Shown here: in pieces, positions 23,303 to 31,709 of the stretch
Layout: every line of letters starts with the position of its first letter
Position numbering within the stretch: the stretch's first letter is position 1
Source of the DNA: a virus
DNA: 37,998 bases
Virus record (IMG/VR): IMGVR_UViG_3300030117_001665
Coordinates: 1 to 37,998 of that record
Strand: one strand, 5' to 3'
Position numbers and translations under genes: made by a program
Notes under the pieces: model-generated
The model's input: the letters and a program-made list of their open reading frames with translations, nothing else
Told to the model about the DNA's origin: nothing
Database searches by the model: none

Positions 23303-23948
23303 ACCAAGTTGTCTCGTTTACAGTTCGTTGGGAATCCTGTGAAATAGCGTCAGTTAAAGCAGTTCTGAATCTGACCATTGCCTGATCGCTAGGTGTTCCT
23401 CCGTCCTCACCACGTTCAGCCAGAGCCAGTGCATAGGCTCCAAGGACTACTAAGTGTTCCTGAACGGAAAAAGTAGAGGCGGCTAATGTAAGATCATCGG
23501 GAGCATCTACGGCATGAATCTTGATTGCGTAAGTACCTCCGGGGGTGGGCCAGAAGTCGATAGTGTTATTATTTAGTCGGTAGTACACCGGGACACCATT
23601 AGAGGATGTACCTGTATACGTTACGTTATAAAAGTAGTCATCGGAAGTTTGAGTAAGTAAAGAATTGTTTGTAGAGTCAATGACCTGTAGGATACGACTA
23701 CGGTTATTTACTCCGGTTACAGTGTACTGAGATGTTCCGGAAGTAGTGCTTATGGCAATTACTGTCCTCAAGGCTCCCCAGTTCCAAGCGTCCTCTACAA
23801 TGGTCTTAGCTTCGTTTACAAACTCACCCACCAATTTATGATAGTCATCTATTGACGTAGAATCGTTAATAGCTCCGGACCAATCAGAAGTGATTGTGTC
23901 CTCTCTTAGCCTGACTAAGACTTTATTAATTGTAGATCGAAATGACAT
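23292..23948 (-). CDS. Tail tubular protein A / head-tail adaptor (gp11-like), 218 aa
   Basis: The helical N terminus (LVGEFVNEAKTIVEDAWNWGALR) followed by beta-rich segments (VIAISTTSGTSQYTVTG, YRLNNNTIDFWPTPGG) and a C-terminal helical ALALAERGED region matches podovirus tail adaptors that dock on the portal. Adjacent to the nozzle gene in the usual order. Its start overlaps the holin stop (TAATG). Confidence 0.87.
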   Translation of the reverse strand: MSFRSTINKVLVRLREDTITSDWSGAINDSTSIDDYHKLVGEFVNEAKTIVEDAWNWGALRTVIAISTTSGTSQYTVTGVNNRSRILQVIDSTNNSLLTQTSDDYFYNVTYTGTSSNGVPVYYRLNNNTIDFWPTPGGTYAIKIHAVDAPDDLTLAASTFSVQEHLVVLGAYALALAERGEDGGTPSDQAMVRFRTALTDAISQDSQRTVNETTWYAS

Positions 23949-24346
23949 TATTTTTTCTTCCCATCAATAAATGTTTTAGCACCCTTTACGACACCCTTGA
24001 CACCAAAAGATGCACCAAAGGCTATGATTAACAGTGTCCAGTATTGTTCAGGGACTTCGCTCTGGAGAATTACAAAGGCTTCCCCTATCCGTTCCACCAT
24101 TCCCCTATTGTCAAGAACAGCCGCTAAGAACATAGCGATAAATGGTGACGTTATGACTACTGTTAAATACTCATCCTTCCAACTATCCCCACTATTCCTT
24201 GCCTGTATCTCGTCCCACTTCTGATCTCCACGGATTACTGCAATTTCTTGTTCATGTTTAGCTTTTGACTTCTCTGCTTTATTGGCAAAGTATTGTTTGC
24301 CTATGTCAAATACACCGCTAACAAGTGGCCCTAAGAATGGGAGCAT
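23948..24346 (-). CDS. Holin, GTA-type three-TM family, 132 aa
   Basis: Hydrophobic N terminus (LPFLGPLVSGVFDIG), a charged linker with KHEQEIAVIRGDQKWDEIQARN and two further hydrophobic helices, about residues 60-78 and 102-120, with a basic tail. This is the pattern of the three-TM holin family first named from gene transfer agents (PF11351 type). Directly follows the M15 peptidase gene (TAATG overlap), completing a lysis cassette. Confidence 0.8.
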   Translation of the reverse strand: MLPFLGPLVSGVFDIGKQYFANKAEKSKAKHEQEIAVIRGDQKWDEIQARNSGDSWKDEYLTVVITSPFIAMFLAAVLDNRGMVERIGEAFVILQSEVPEQYWTLLIIAFGASFGVKGVVKGAKTFIDGKKK

Positions 24347-24711
24347 TACCTAAGTTCCCAATGTGGCATATCCCACTGCCATAAATCAAAACCCCAATGT
24401 AAGTTATCTACACCTACAGTTTCACAAGCCGTCTTAATGACTTCAGACAACTCTTTAAACCGCTGGAGATTATCCCAATCAATAGGATAGGGAACCACAT
24501 CCACTGCCATAGCTGGATATGAATTATGTTTTGAATTAGGGTACTGCACCTTACTTGCCCCCGACTCAAAGTATTCTTGTTGTTTTTCTTCAGTTCGATG
24601 TCCCTCCAGTACAGAAAAATCGTAATGTTTAATGGCTTCTTCAAGCACTAACTGAATCTGGGGATCACAAGTTTCTAATCTTTCTCTGCTTTTATTTCCA
24701 AAACTGGGCAT
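24346..24711 (-). CDS. Endolysin, M15-type L-alanyl-D-glutamate peptidase, 121 aa
   Basis: Zinc peptidase motifs present: SKHN (His62), AVDVVPY (Asp71) and DMPHWEL (Asp114, His117), with EGHRT upstream. This matches peptidoglycan endopeptidases of the VanY/M15 group used as phage endolysins. Compact single domain, no signal peptide, so export would need the neighbouring holin. One nt separates it from the preceding gene, and the stop overlaps the holin start. Confidence 0.9.
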   Translation of the reverse strand: MPSFGNKSRERLETCDPQIQLVLEEAIKHYDFSVLEGHRTEEKQQEYFESGASKVQYPNSKHNSYPAMAVDVVPYPIDWDNLQRFKELSEVIKTACETVGVDNLHWGFDLWQWDMPHWELR

Positions 24712-24712
24712 T

Positions 24713-25054
24713 TTATTTTCCTACTGGTGGGTGTGAACCATTGTGCATAGAATGAACTTGATCTAAATTTTTATGCACTACTCTCATTTCTGTCTTTAAT
24801 TCAGCAATACTACTACTTAATTGTTTTAAATTATCCGGAGACAAAATATTACCAAAGACTTTATTCTGATGTTTTACTACTGCTGAATCTGCTTCGGCTT
24901 TATCTAGTCTAGTATTTAAATCATGTAGTTCGGTAGATATAGTCTTTATGTCCTGTATGACCCTAGCTAACTGAGACTTTACTACAGCAAAGGCTCCGGC
25001 TAAAGAAGCCAGAAGTGTTCCAAATTGTACTAATTCTCTTATTCCAAATTCCAT
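24713..25054 (-). CDS. Membrane-anchored coiled-coil protein, possible lysis accessory, 113 aa
   Basis: One N-terminal transmembrane segment (about residues 8-26) followed by a long coiled coil (residues 30-100) and a His/Gly/Pro tail. The layout recalls XhlA/DUF2730-type or spanin-like proteins. It sits immediately before the endolysin in the late transcript, which supports a role in lysis; not proven. Confidence 0.6.
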   Translation of the reverse strand: MEFGIRELVQFGTLLASLAGAFAVVKSQLARVIQDIKTISTELHDLNTRLDKAEADSAVVKHQNKVFGNILSPDNLKQLSSSIAELKTEMRVVHKNLDQVHSMHNGSHPPVGK

Positions 25055-25594
25055 TTAACATCCCGGTCCAGTACATTTATTTGCTATAACTACCCATGCT
25101 ATGATACCAAAAAATACAAATATAACTATTAACTTTCCAAACTCTTTAAGCCAGTAGTATATTTTATCCCATTTAGCATCTGACTCTATCTGACGTTTCT
25201 TTGCTACTTCTTTAGCCTTCTTTTGATTTTCTTTTTTTACCTTTAGACGTTTCTCACGTTCATCTATTATTGTTTCCCATGTACCCATCCCCCACTTTCT
25301 ATCTATCTCTCTGGCTAGACCCTTTAAAGCTAAATCATTTTGTTTCTGAGCCAGAACGTCATTAGCTACTGCGCTTATAGCCGTATCGTCATCGTATCCT
25401 TCATCCCCTGCCCTGATTTTAAGGACTTGTTGCATACGAGTAGTGGGTTCATTCTTCTTGGGTTCTTTCTTTTCATGTTCTTCCTGATGATTAAATAAGG
25501 AATCAAGAGAATGGGTTAAGTCCTTTACATCGACACAGGTTTCGGCTATTTTTTTACAAGCGGCTATACTTAATGCAATCGTTGCAGGGTCCAT
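25055..25594 (-). CDS. Protein with C-terminal membrane anchor, 179 aa
   Basis: Cytoplasmic charged helical region, including a Lys/Glu-rich coiled coil (about residues 110-140), and a single hydrophobic helix at 154-171 (LIVIFVFFGIIAWVVIA) with a short cysteine-ending tail. Adjacent to the lysis genes, so a lysis or membrane role is likely; it could equally be a tail-associated protein. ATG 25594 is followed by TAA-coupled ATG of the next gene at 25054. Confidence 0.6.
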   Translation of the reverse strand: MDPATIALSIAACKKIAETCVDVKDLTHSLDSLFNHQEEHEKKEPKKNEPTTRMQQVLKIRAGDEGYDDDTAISAVANDVLAQKQNDLALKGLAREIDRKWGMGTWETIIDEREKRLKVKKENQKKAKEVAKKRQIESDAKWDKIYYWLKEFGKLIVIFVFFGIIAWVVIANKCTGPGC

Positions 25595-25712
25595 ATTCTC
25601 TTCTCTTTCTCATTTCAGAAGTTAAAGCTCTCCTTATGTTCCTTAGTGCCTGAAGTGCTTTTGTGTGTCCTTCTTTTGTGTTAGGGTAATGTATTTTACC
25701 GACACGAATTAT
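25554..25712 (-). other. Open frame without a standard start codon between fibre and membrane protein
   Basis: A frame of about 50 codons reads plausible protein (KIHYPNTKEGHTKALQALRN then RRALTSEMRKRREYGPC) from just past the fibre stop into the next gene, but has only ATA/ATT near its 5' end. The first in-frame ATG leaves about 20 residues. Either a rare ATT start, a frameshift from the fibre gene, an assembly error upstream, or chance. Confidence 0.3.
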
Positions 25713-28700
25713 CTTGCTCTGTTATTCAATGGAAACGGCGTACCGATAGAAATGCCGCAAGTAGTTTGACTGTTTGCTTGTCGCCAAGCTCCTAAACTAA
25801 GAGCCGCTGTAGATTTAAATCCATTTGCTGTTATAATTGCACCATCTTCTGTAAGTTCATTTGTACTGATATTATGAAGTCTTGTGTATTTAGTCCAAGG
25901 ATTGTGTGGGTTGTGCGTTCCTTTCCAAGCCAAATGCGAACCATACCCACCACCAGTTTCTGTCATTTGGCTCCATAGCATCCATTCAGGCTTGTTATTT
26001 GTTTCTACAAATATTCCAGTATCAGAGTCAGAAGCCATATTCGTATAACTGTACAACGAAATTAAATCATTCTCTGCAAATACTATATATCGGTATGTTC
26101 CAGTTGGCGCAGCACTTTTAACTACGGCGTTTGAGCTTGTTACTTCTGCATAATATTTAGAACTTTGTTGAGCTTCACTTCCACCTTGAGCCATACGAAT
26201 ATTATTGTTTGCTGTCATTGCTGGATGAAACCAAAACCAACCATCATGGCTTGATGTAGCTTCAGAACTAATTAAAATTGCAAATCTACTTGTCGAACTT
26301 GTTAATCCATGTGCTGCGCTACTATCACTGCCATTGGAATGACTAATTGTACCAGTAGCAATTCCTGTCGATGCACCAGTTGCAATAGCACAACCTGTCC
26401 AATTATTTGATCCAGATAAAGTAGGAAATGAATTTTTTCCAAGAACACCATCATCACAAAAAGGAATATAGTTTGATGAATCATCACTGGCGTAGAAAAT
26501 TCGTTGCTCACTCGCATCTCGATTGTAAAGTATACTAATCCAGTTACTAAAACTATGTGCGCCTTCTGTTGTAGATTTAATATTGGATTCGGTTGCATTG
26601 GTTGTGACAATTACATTAGAAAGTGAACCTGTAAAGCCAGAGGTTATATTTTGTGTGGTTAGTGCTTTTGCATCTGTTGGAGGTGTATGTATAAATGGTT
26701 TCTGTCCAAAATTTAAATTCCAGATAGTGTTCGCATGAGTGTTTTGTGATGTGGCAAAGCACTGAGTAGTAAATGCTGAACCACAAGTACCCTGACTAGT
26801 ACCATTTTTGTAAAATGTAACCTGACCAGCGTTTACATAAACACCGATTGTATCGCCAGAAGTATAAGTCGCAGCACCAGTATAGGTTTCCCAATCACCC
26901 GGCCCATTACTACCTAAAAATTTTGTCGAATCTGAGCCATATAACACTACAACTTTACTGCCATACTCACTTAGCTGATCTGCTTTTGCTTCTGCAACTC
27001 CAACAGCATCTTTTGAGGCCCCTGCTGTTGTTAATGTAGCTTCAAAATACCATTTACCAGTAAGTGGAATAGCCATCGTAGAAAAATTATCTTTGCCATT
27101 TCCTGACGCTGTTAGATTTCCATTGCTCAAGCCGCCTTTTCGGTTTGACGAGGCAATGGGATTAAGTGTCGCGGCGTTGCCAGTACCTATGATGGTGGAT
27201 TTCATTTCTCCAAAACCAGATGGAGGAGAATAAGTCCAATCACCAGAATATGGCTTCCAAGTTAAAGTGGCTTGAGTACCGTAACTGTGAAATGCAACCC
27301 AAAGGGGTTCATCAGTTGGTAAAGGGTTACTCCCAGATTTATAAATACCAGTAGTGGCATCAGTTGGATCACCGCTATTGTACCATGTATTATTACGACC
27401 AAACCAGAGACTTGCACCGTCCCTAGCTACTTGGTAAACATCACCGTCTGCACCACCAGCTTGATTATTAAGAGTAAAACTGGCGTCATGTACTATGATT
27501 GCGGCGGCGGTTGTGCTGGAACCGTTTCCAAGATAAAAACCCCAATCACTATTATCTGTTTGTGCGCCGGGATATGTATCACCGCCGGGATGACCACGCT
27601 TTGTAATACTAAATCCCGGTGTATGTGAGCCGCCACAATTTCCGCTTTGGTGGACTTCAAAGTACACTTTATCAGTATTAGAGATAGGCATTGTCGAGTA
27701 GTTCCATTTATTTGAACTACCACCAGAAACCCAAGTCAAATTATTATTTGATAGTGTGTTTTCTGCAACTCCCCACGGACCTACTGGATCAATAGTAGGG
27801 TGAATTGATATTTCTTTATCGGTACTATTCACTGGCCCGTCTACGACAAAGTTGTCTGCATCTATACTTGTTGGGGTAAAATGATTTCCTGCTGGTGGAT
27901 CACTAAAAGCAGAAGATGGAGCCGTAAAGTTAGCTTTATATACTGCTCGTTTACTTATTCTTAATTCATCCATCCAACCATAAAATGATCCATCTCCACT
28001 AGTTGAAGAAGTATAGTTTCCAAGGCAAACATCGTTATAGCCGCCAATAGAACCTGTGCCAAATGCTGTACTACTAGCAATAGACGTACCATCACGATAA
28101 ATATTAACTGTTCCTCCATTTCGTACTACTGCAACATGATACCAAGTATTAGTAGACCACCCACTGTTACTTCCTTGTTGCATATTAGCAGTTACACTAC
28201 CGCCAGAAACTACATAAAATCTAACTCCAATACTACTTAGCCATTCCCATTGAAGCGACCAATAATCGTTTCCACTTGTACGGTTAGTAATAAGTTGACT
28301 GTTTGCTCCAGCTTGTCCTGAAGATGTGTTAATTGCTGGAAACCTTACCCACATTTCAATAGTAAAATCACCGGGAAACGTAAAAGCTTCAGAACCATTA
28401 TTAACTGTTATGCCGTCACCAGCACCATCAAAGTAAACAGATGAGCCACTAAACTTACTTTGCGCTGTATCAATTTGAGCATTTCCAAAATAAGTCATAC
28501 TATGATTTCTTGATGAACTATCTTTTGCTGCTCTAGTAGACGCATCACCAGCCGTATGTGTGTCTCCATCGTCACCAGCAAAATGATGTAAAAAAGAAAT
28601 TGTACTTTCTTCACCAGTTGAACTAGCTTGTACATCTAAGCCGGGATATCTACCATCTGAAAAATCCAGCCAAAACCCATTATTACCAAACGTCAATCCA

Positions 28701-29305
28701 CTAGGGTCTTTTGGAACCCATATGCCTGATGAATTAGTTTCACCAAACGAATCAGCATCTAACGCTCCATCAATTCCTATGAAATCAGCAAGGTATCCTT
28801 CAAAAAACTGACTGTTGTTTCCTCGTCTACCTATATTGTGTGCGATAGACTGTTTCATCCAATCCACATTATCGCCATCGCTTGGATCATCGTGATTATC
28901 CAAATCAGCATCTTCTTGGAGAACACCATTTATCCAAAGGCGTTTACGGTTCGCCGCTGTTCCATTATCAGTATCAAACGCAACAACGACATTAGTCCAT
29001 GCTGTTGGATCACGATAAACCGCTGTAGTCGTATAATGTGTGTCGATTGTAGCGTTTAATGAAACTTCTAGTTTATCACCAGCGGTATACTGGATTTGAT
29101 CGCCATTTGACGATACATCTAAAATCCATTGGACGCTTCCAAACTTTGCTCTTTTAACCCAAAAAGATATTGTTTTATCTGTGTTACTTGATGCTGCATT
29201 AGATGGTGTCCAGCTTAAATAATCAGCAGAACCGTCAAGATACAAAGCCCCTGCTGGCTGGTAACCTCCGGCTCCACTTGGTATTCCACTAGGAAAAATA
29301 AACAT
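25709..29305 (-). CDS. Tail fibre / receptor-binding protein with two LamG-like domains, 1198 aa
   Basis: Largest gene. Near the N terminus is a concanavalin/LamG-type domain (about residues 20-180, with DKTISFWVKRAKFGS and GYLADFIGIDG). A second LamG-like domain follows (about 290-450, YFDGAGDGITV, FTIEMWVRF, YGWMDELRISKRAVY), then two SPRY-like sandwiches (VYFEVHQSG and WYFEATL starts) and a long C-terminal beta-rich part (DGWFWFHPA, NKPEWMLW). Such modules bind carbohydrates or surface polymers. Its DNA almost lacks the CCGGA/TCCGG words that are frequent in neighbouring genes, which suggests recent exchange. Probably homotrimeric. Confidence 0.8.
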   Translation of the reverse strand: MFIFPSGIPSGAGGYQPAGALYLDGSADYLSWTPSNAASSNTDKTISFWVKRAKFGSVQWILDVSSNGDQIQYTAGDKLEVSLNATIDTHYTTTAVYRDPTAWTNVVVAFDTDNGTAANRKRLWINGVLQEDADLDNHDDPSDGDNVDWMKQSIAHNIGRRGNNSQFFEGYLADFIGIDGALDADSFGETNSSGIWVPKDPSGLTFGNNGFWLDFSDGRYPGLDVQASSTGEESTISFLHHFAGDDGDTHTAGDASTRAAKDSSSRNHSMTYFGNAQIDTAQSKFSGSSVYFDGAGDGITVNNGSEAFTFPGDFTIEMWVRFPAINTSSGQAGANSQLITNRTSGNDYWSLQWEWLSSIGVRFYVVSGGSVTANMQQGSNSGWSTNTWYHVAVVRNGGTVNIYRDGTSIASSTAFGTGSIGGYNDVCLGNYTSSTSGDGSFYGWMDELRISKRAVYKANFTAPSSAFSDPPAGNHFTPTSIDADNFVVDGPVNSTDKEISIHPTIDPVGPWGVAENTLSNNNLTWVSGGSSNKWNYSTMPISNTDKVYFEVHQSGNCGGSHTPGFSITKRGHPGGDTYPGAQTDNSDWGFYLGNGSSTTAAAIIVHDASFTLNNQAGGADGDVYQVARDGASLWFGRNNTWYNSGDPTDATTGIYKSGSNPLPTDEPLWVAFHSYGTQATLTWKPYSGDWTYSPPSGFGEMKSTIIGTGNAATLNPIASSNRKGGLSNGNLTASGNGKDNFSTMAIPLTGKWYFEATLTTAGASKDAVGVAEAKADQLSEYGSKVVVLYGSDSTKFLGSNGPGDWETYTGAATYTSGDTIGVYVNAGQVTFYKNGTSQGTCGSAFTTQCFATSQNTHANTIWNLNFGQKPFIHTPPTDAKALTTQNITSGFTGSLSNVIVTTNATESNIKSTTEGAHSFSNWISILYNRDASEQRIFYASDDSSNYIPFCDDGVLGKNSFPTLSGSNNWTGCAIATGASTGIATGTISHSNGSDSSAAHGLTSSTSRFAILISSEATSSHDGWFWFHPAMTANNNIRMAQGGSEAQQSSKYYAEVTSSNAVVKSAAPTGTYRYIVFAENDLISLYSYTNMASDSDTGIFVETNNKPEWMLWSQMTETGGGYGSHLAWKGTHNPHNPWTKYTRLHNISTNELTEDGAIITANGFKSTAALSLGAWRQANSQTTCGISIGTPFPLNNRAR

Positions 29306-29308
29306 TAA

Positions 29309-30184
29309 TTACTCCCAGTTAGAGTCAGTAGCCACTACAAAGTCAAGCACAGTATCTTTATCCATTTCGGCTATCTTTGCCTCAATCTCGTCCGATTTAC
29401 TCCGGATGCTGTCTACTTTCTCCCACATATCTTTTTGGGATACCATATCGGCTTTCTCTTTATCATGTGCTTCTTTAGCTGCTTTAGCTGTAGCTTCTGC
29501 TGCTTTGGAATCTTCTTCGGCTTTGACCGCTTCCGCTTCCTTAGTCTTGGTAGTTTCTTGAGCAGTCACATAAGCTGCTTTTTGTTCATCTGTAGCACCG
29601 TCTGTCTCAGCCGTAGTCTTGGCGTTAGCTTCGGCTCCTTTAGCGTCCGTATGGGCCTTAGAAGCCGCTGTGGAGGCTTCTGCTGCTGCTGTAGCCGCTG
29701 CTGCCGTGGAAGTTTCTGCATCTGCTTTGGTCTTGTCCGAAACTTGCTGATGAAGAAAACCAAAGTTACGTTGTTTCCATTCCGGAGCTACAGCCAGTAT
29801 TCTTTTTTGAGCTTCTGCTTTTACTTGATTAATTTTAAATTCTCTAGACGAGGCTAACCTATCTGCTTCTGCTTTAGCTTTCTCTTCTTCCGTAGGTTCC
29901 TTTGGAGCTACATAATCCGGATCGTCCTCTACTGGAGCTTCTCTGGATACTGTGGTTCCGTCAAAAGTATCCACCGGATCACCTTTAGCTCTTTTGCCCA
30001 CTGGTACTCCTATTCTATTAAGGGGAAATATACCAAAGAACGGTAAGTGTCCATTAGGCAGAGCGTGTTTAGTTATAGTGTAACCAGTAAGGGGTTTAAG
30101 ATCGGGATGTCTAAAGTTACTCCCTGTCCATCTTACGGGTACATCAAAACTTCCGTCTTCCTTTTTTGTCAATAAAGCATACAT
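29309..30184 (-). CDS. Alanine-rich coiled-coil virion protein (putative fibre component), 291 aa
   Basis: The N-terminal 100 residues form a compact domain (YALLTKKEDGSFDVPVRW). Then follows a long Ala/Glu/Lys-rich helical region (residues 105-260) with AAAATAAAEASTAAS-like repeats that should form an extended coiled coil. Lies in the fibre module, so a connector or chaperone-like fibre part is likely. Family not assigned. Confidence 0.6.
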   Translation of the reverse strand: MYALLTKKEDGSFDVPVRWTGSNFRHPDLKPLTGYTITKHALPNGHLPFFGIFPLNRIGVPVGKRAKGDPVDTFDGTTVSREAPVEDDPDYVAPKEPTEEEKAKAEADRLASSREFKINQVKAEAQKRILAVAPEWKQRNFGFLHQQVSDKTKADAETSTAAAATAAAEASTAASKAHTDAKGAEANAKTTAETDGATDEQKAAYVTAQETTKTKEAEAVKAEEDSKAAEATAKAAKEAHDKEKADMVSQKDMWEKVDSIRSKSDEIEAKIAEMDKDTVLDFVVATDSNWE

Positions 30185-30750
30185 TATTTTACATCCTGTG
30201 ATTGGCCTATGAGTTCCATATTTGTACCGTCAGAACGGAATACAAACAAATCAATAGCACTTGCCGTAGCCGTAGAGGTTGGATCAGTTCCACCCGGAAA
30301 TTTAAATACAGCGTTCCAGCCACTAATTGAGTAGGGACCTGATCCGTTGTTTACCCTGAGTGTGTAGTACGAACCAGCCACTTGATTAGTAGGTGCGGAA
30401 AATGCAGTGACATTATTTGTCAAAGTCAATGTAGCGTCTTGAGCTAAATCACAATCCCAAGTCTGTGTAGCTGCAAATGTCAAAGCAGCCGTAAGGGGTC
30501 TTTGTTGTTTTGTCCATGTCTGTTCTACGCTTGTACTTGCTACATTTGCTGGTAAACCTAAATTAGTTCTGGCTGTAGAAGCACTGGCTAAATCGGAAAG
30601 GTTACTTGCCTTGTTGGATTTAGTAGCAATAGCTGTTTCAATTAATCCAAATTCCGTATGAAATTCATCGGCATCCACAACCTTCAATGCGGCACTATCG
30701 GCCAGTGCATTTTTTGTGGACCATTTATCGTCATAAGCGTAATCAGTCAT
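30184..30750 (-). CDS. Short tail fibre-like protein, 188 aa
   Basis: Carries the SNLSDLASASTARTNLGL motif (about residues 48-66) that is common at the base of phage fibres, followed by a beta-rich domain (QTWDCDLAQDATLTLTNNV, YYTLRVNNGSGPYSISGW). The start shows a NALADSAALKVVDADEFHTEF helix typical of collar or fibre N termini. It overlaps the next gene by one base. Confidence 0.65.
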   Translation of the reverse strand: MTDYAYDDKWSTKNALADSAALKVVDADEFHTEFGLIETAIATKSNKASNLSDLASASTARTNLGLPANVASTSVEQTWTKQQRPLTAALTFAATQTWDCDLAQDATLTLTNNVTAFSAPTNQVAGSYYTLRVNNGSGPYSISGWNAVFKFPGGTDPTSTATASAIDLFVFRSDGTNMELIGQSQDVK

Positions 30751-30753
30751 TTT

Positions 30754-30951
30754 TTAACTCCCTGAAGTATATCTTGCTTGTCCATATAGTGATCTATAGT
30801 CTCCGTATAATGCTGCATCATCGGAATCGAATGGTGATCTCGTATCTTGATTTTTATCGGAAAGGTACATAAATAACTTTTGTTGTTTCCAAGTATGTTG
30901 TCTGCCCTTAGGGAACGGCCTCACTAAAGGTTTAGTTGCTCCTCTCCTCAT
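30754..30951 (-). CDS. Small basic protein, 65 aa
   Basis: ATG 30951 forms an ATGA overlap with the stop of the 40-aa gene and is preferred over ATG 30975, which lies inside it. The N terminus is Arg/Lys-rich (RRGATKPLVRPFPKGRQH), with Tyr/Asp-rich C terminus. Possibly a small virion or neck protein. No family recognised. Confidence 0.6.
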   Translation of the reverse strand: MRRGATKPLVRPFPKGRQHTWKQQKLFMYLSDKNQDTRSPFDSDDAALYGDYRSLYGQARYTSGS

Positions 30952-31070
30952 GACAATCTTTTCTCCATAGACCATCTACCGATATTACGTTTACTATCTT
31001 CCTTAGAGATTGTTTTACGTTTGGGAGTCTTTCTAAATCCTCCGGCCTTTCTCATCTTTATCGGTTTCAT
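30948..31070 (-). CDS. Tiny basic protein, 40 aa
   Basis: ATG 31070 to TGA 30948, with ATGA overlaps at both ends, that is, coupled to the preceding and following genes. About one third Lys/Arg (MKPIKMRKAGGFRKTPKRK). The double coupling and fit argue that it is translated. Role unknown, perhaps nucleic-acid or capsid binding. Confidence 0.6.
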   Translation of the reverse strand: MKPIKMRKAGGFRKTPKRKTISKEDSKRNIGRWSMEKRLS

Positions 31071-31651
31071 AAAATAACCCCATGTTCTCTATTTCTTTTG
31101 GCTACTAAATCAAGTAACTTCTGGCGTTCCGCATCCCAAACAGCTTTAAGAGTTTTCTTGTCTACTTTTGGATTATCATCTATCTTACGTTTTATTGATC
31201 CCTTAGGTACAGGTAAAGCGGAAGTCTTGGGCAAACTATGTTTATCCGGAGGTGTAAATAGACCGCCTTTGGGTATCTTGAGAGCCTTAGTATTAAATTC
31301 CTTAACCTTATCGTGTGTTTTATTTTTTGGTTCTTTTCCCGTAGCTACTTCGGGTTTAGAAAATTCCTTGTCCACTATGGGATCAACCTCGTCTATTTTA
31401 AGAAGTTGATCCATAATGTTTTCCAGACTCTCTACGTCCTCATCGAACTCTTCCTTTTCCTCTCCGAAATCTATATCGTTATTGTCAAGGAAGGACTGAA
31501 TATCGCTGACAGTAGCACCCGGATTAGCTGCTTTGTAGACTTTGGTAAGCATATCTCTATAGAGGCTCTTTATTCTATTTTTGATTTTATCCAGTTCCAT
31601 ATTATACGATGAACCGGATAAAAGCTCCTCCATAGTCATTACTTTAGCCAC
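31067..31651 (-). CDS. Head-region virion protein (putative), 194 aa
   Basis: Helical, acidic N-terminal half (MDQLLKIDEVDPIVDKEF) and basic C-terminal half (KRKIDDNPKVDKKTLKAVW). It contains GGLFTPP near the middle, a motif repeated in the last ejection protein. GTG 31651 is preferred because GGAG lies 9 nt before it; an in-frame TTG at 31666 lacks a ribosome site. First gene after the capsid gene and its hairpin. No family recognised. Confidence 0.6.
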   Translation of the reverse strand: MAKVMTMEELLSGSSYNMELDKIKNRIKSLYRDMLTKVYKAANPGATVSDIQSFLDNNDIDFGEEKEEFDEDVESLENIMDQLLKIDEVDPIVDKEFSKPEVATGKEPKNKTHDKVKEFNTKALKIPKGGLFTPPDKHSLPKTSALPVPKGSIKRKIDDNPKVDKKTLKAVWDAERQKLLDLVAKRNREHGVIL

Positions 31652-31669
31652 ATTAATAAACTCCAAGTA

Positions 31670-31702
31670 AGAGGGGACCTCTAAGGATTAAAAGTCCCCT
31701 CT
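31670..31702 (-). terminator. Hairpin downstream of the capsid gene (attenuator or processing site)
   Basis: A nine-base-pair GC-rich stem, 31694-31702 with 31670-31678, and a 15-nt loop, lies 8 nt after the capsid stop. It has only weak T-content after it in the minus direction, so partial termination or 3'-end protection of the capsid mRNA fits better than full termination. T7 places its terminator at the same point, after the capsid gene. Confidence 0.55.
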
Positions 31703-31709
31703 GTTTTAC

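Noticed and set aside
29566-29763. Short repeats in the Ala-rich region as tandem repeats or CRISPR
   Set aside because: They are degenerate codon repeats of a coiled-coil protein without regular spacers. No CRISPR array is seen anywhere.
29435-29857. A plus-strand Cys/Phe/Ser-rich frame of 140 codons
   Set aside because: It is the antisense of the Ala/Lys/Glu-rich coiled-coil gene, which automatically yields such a composition.
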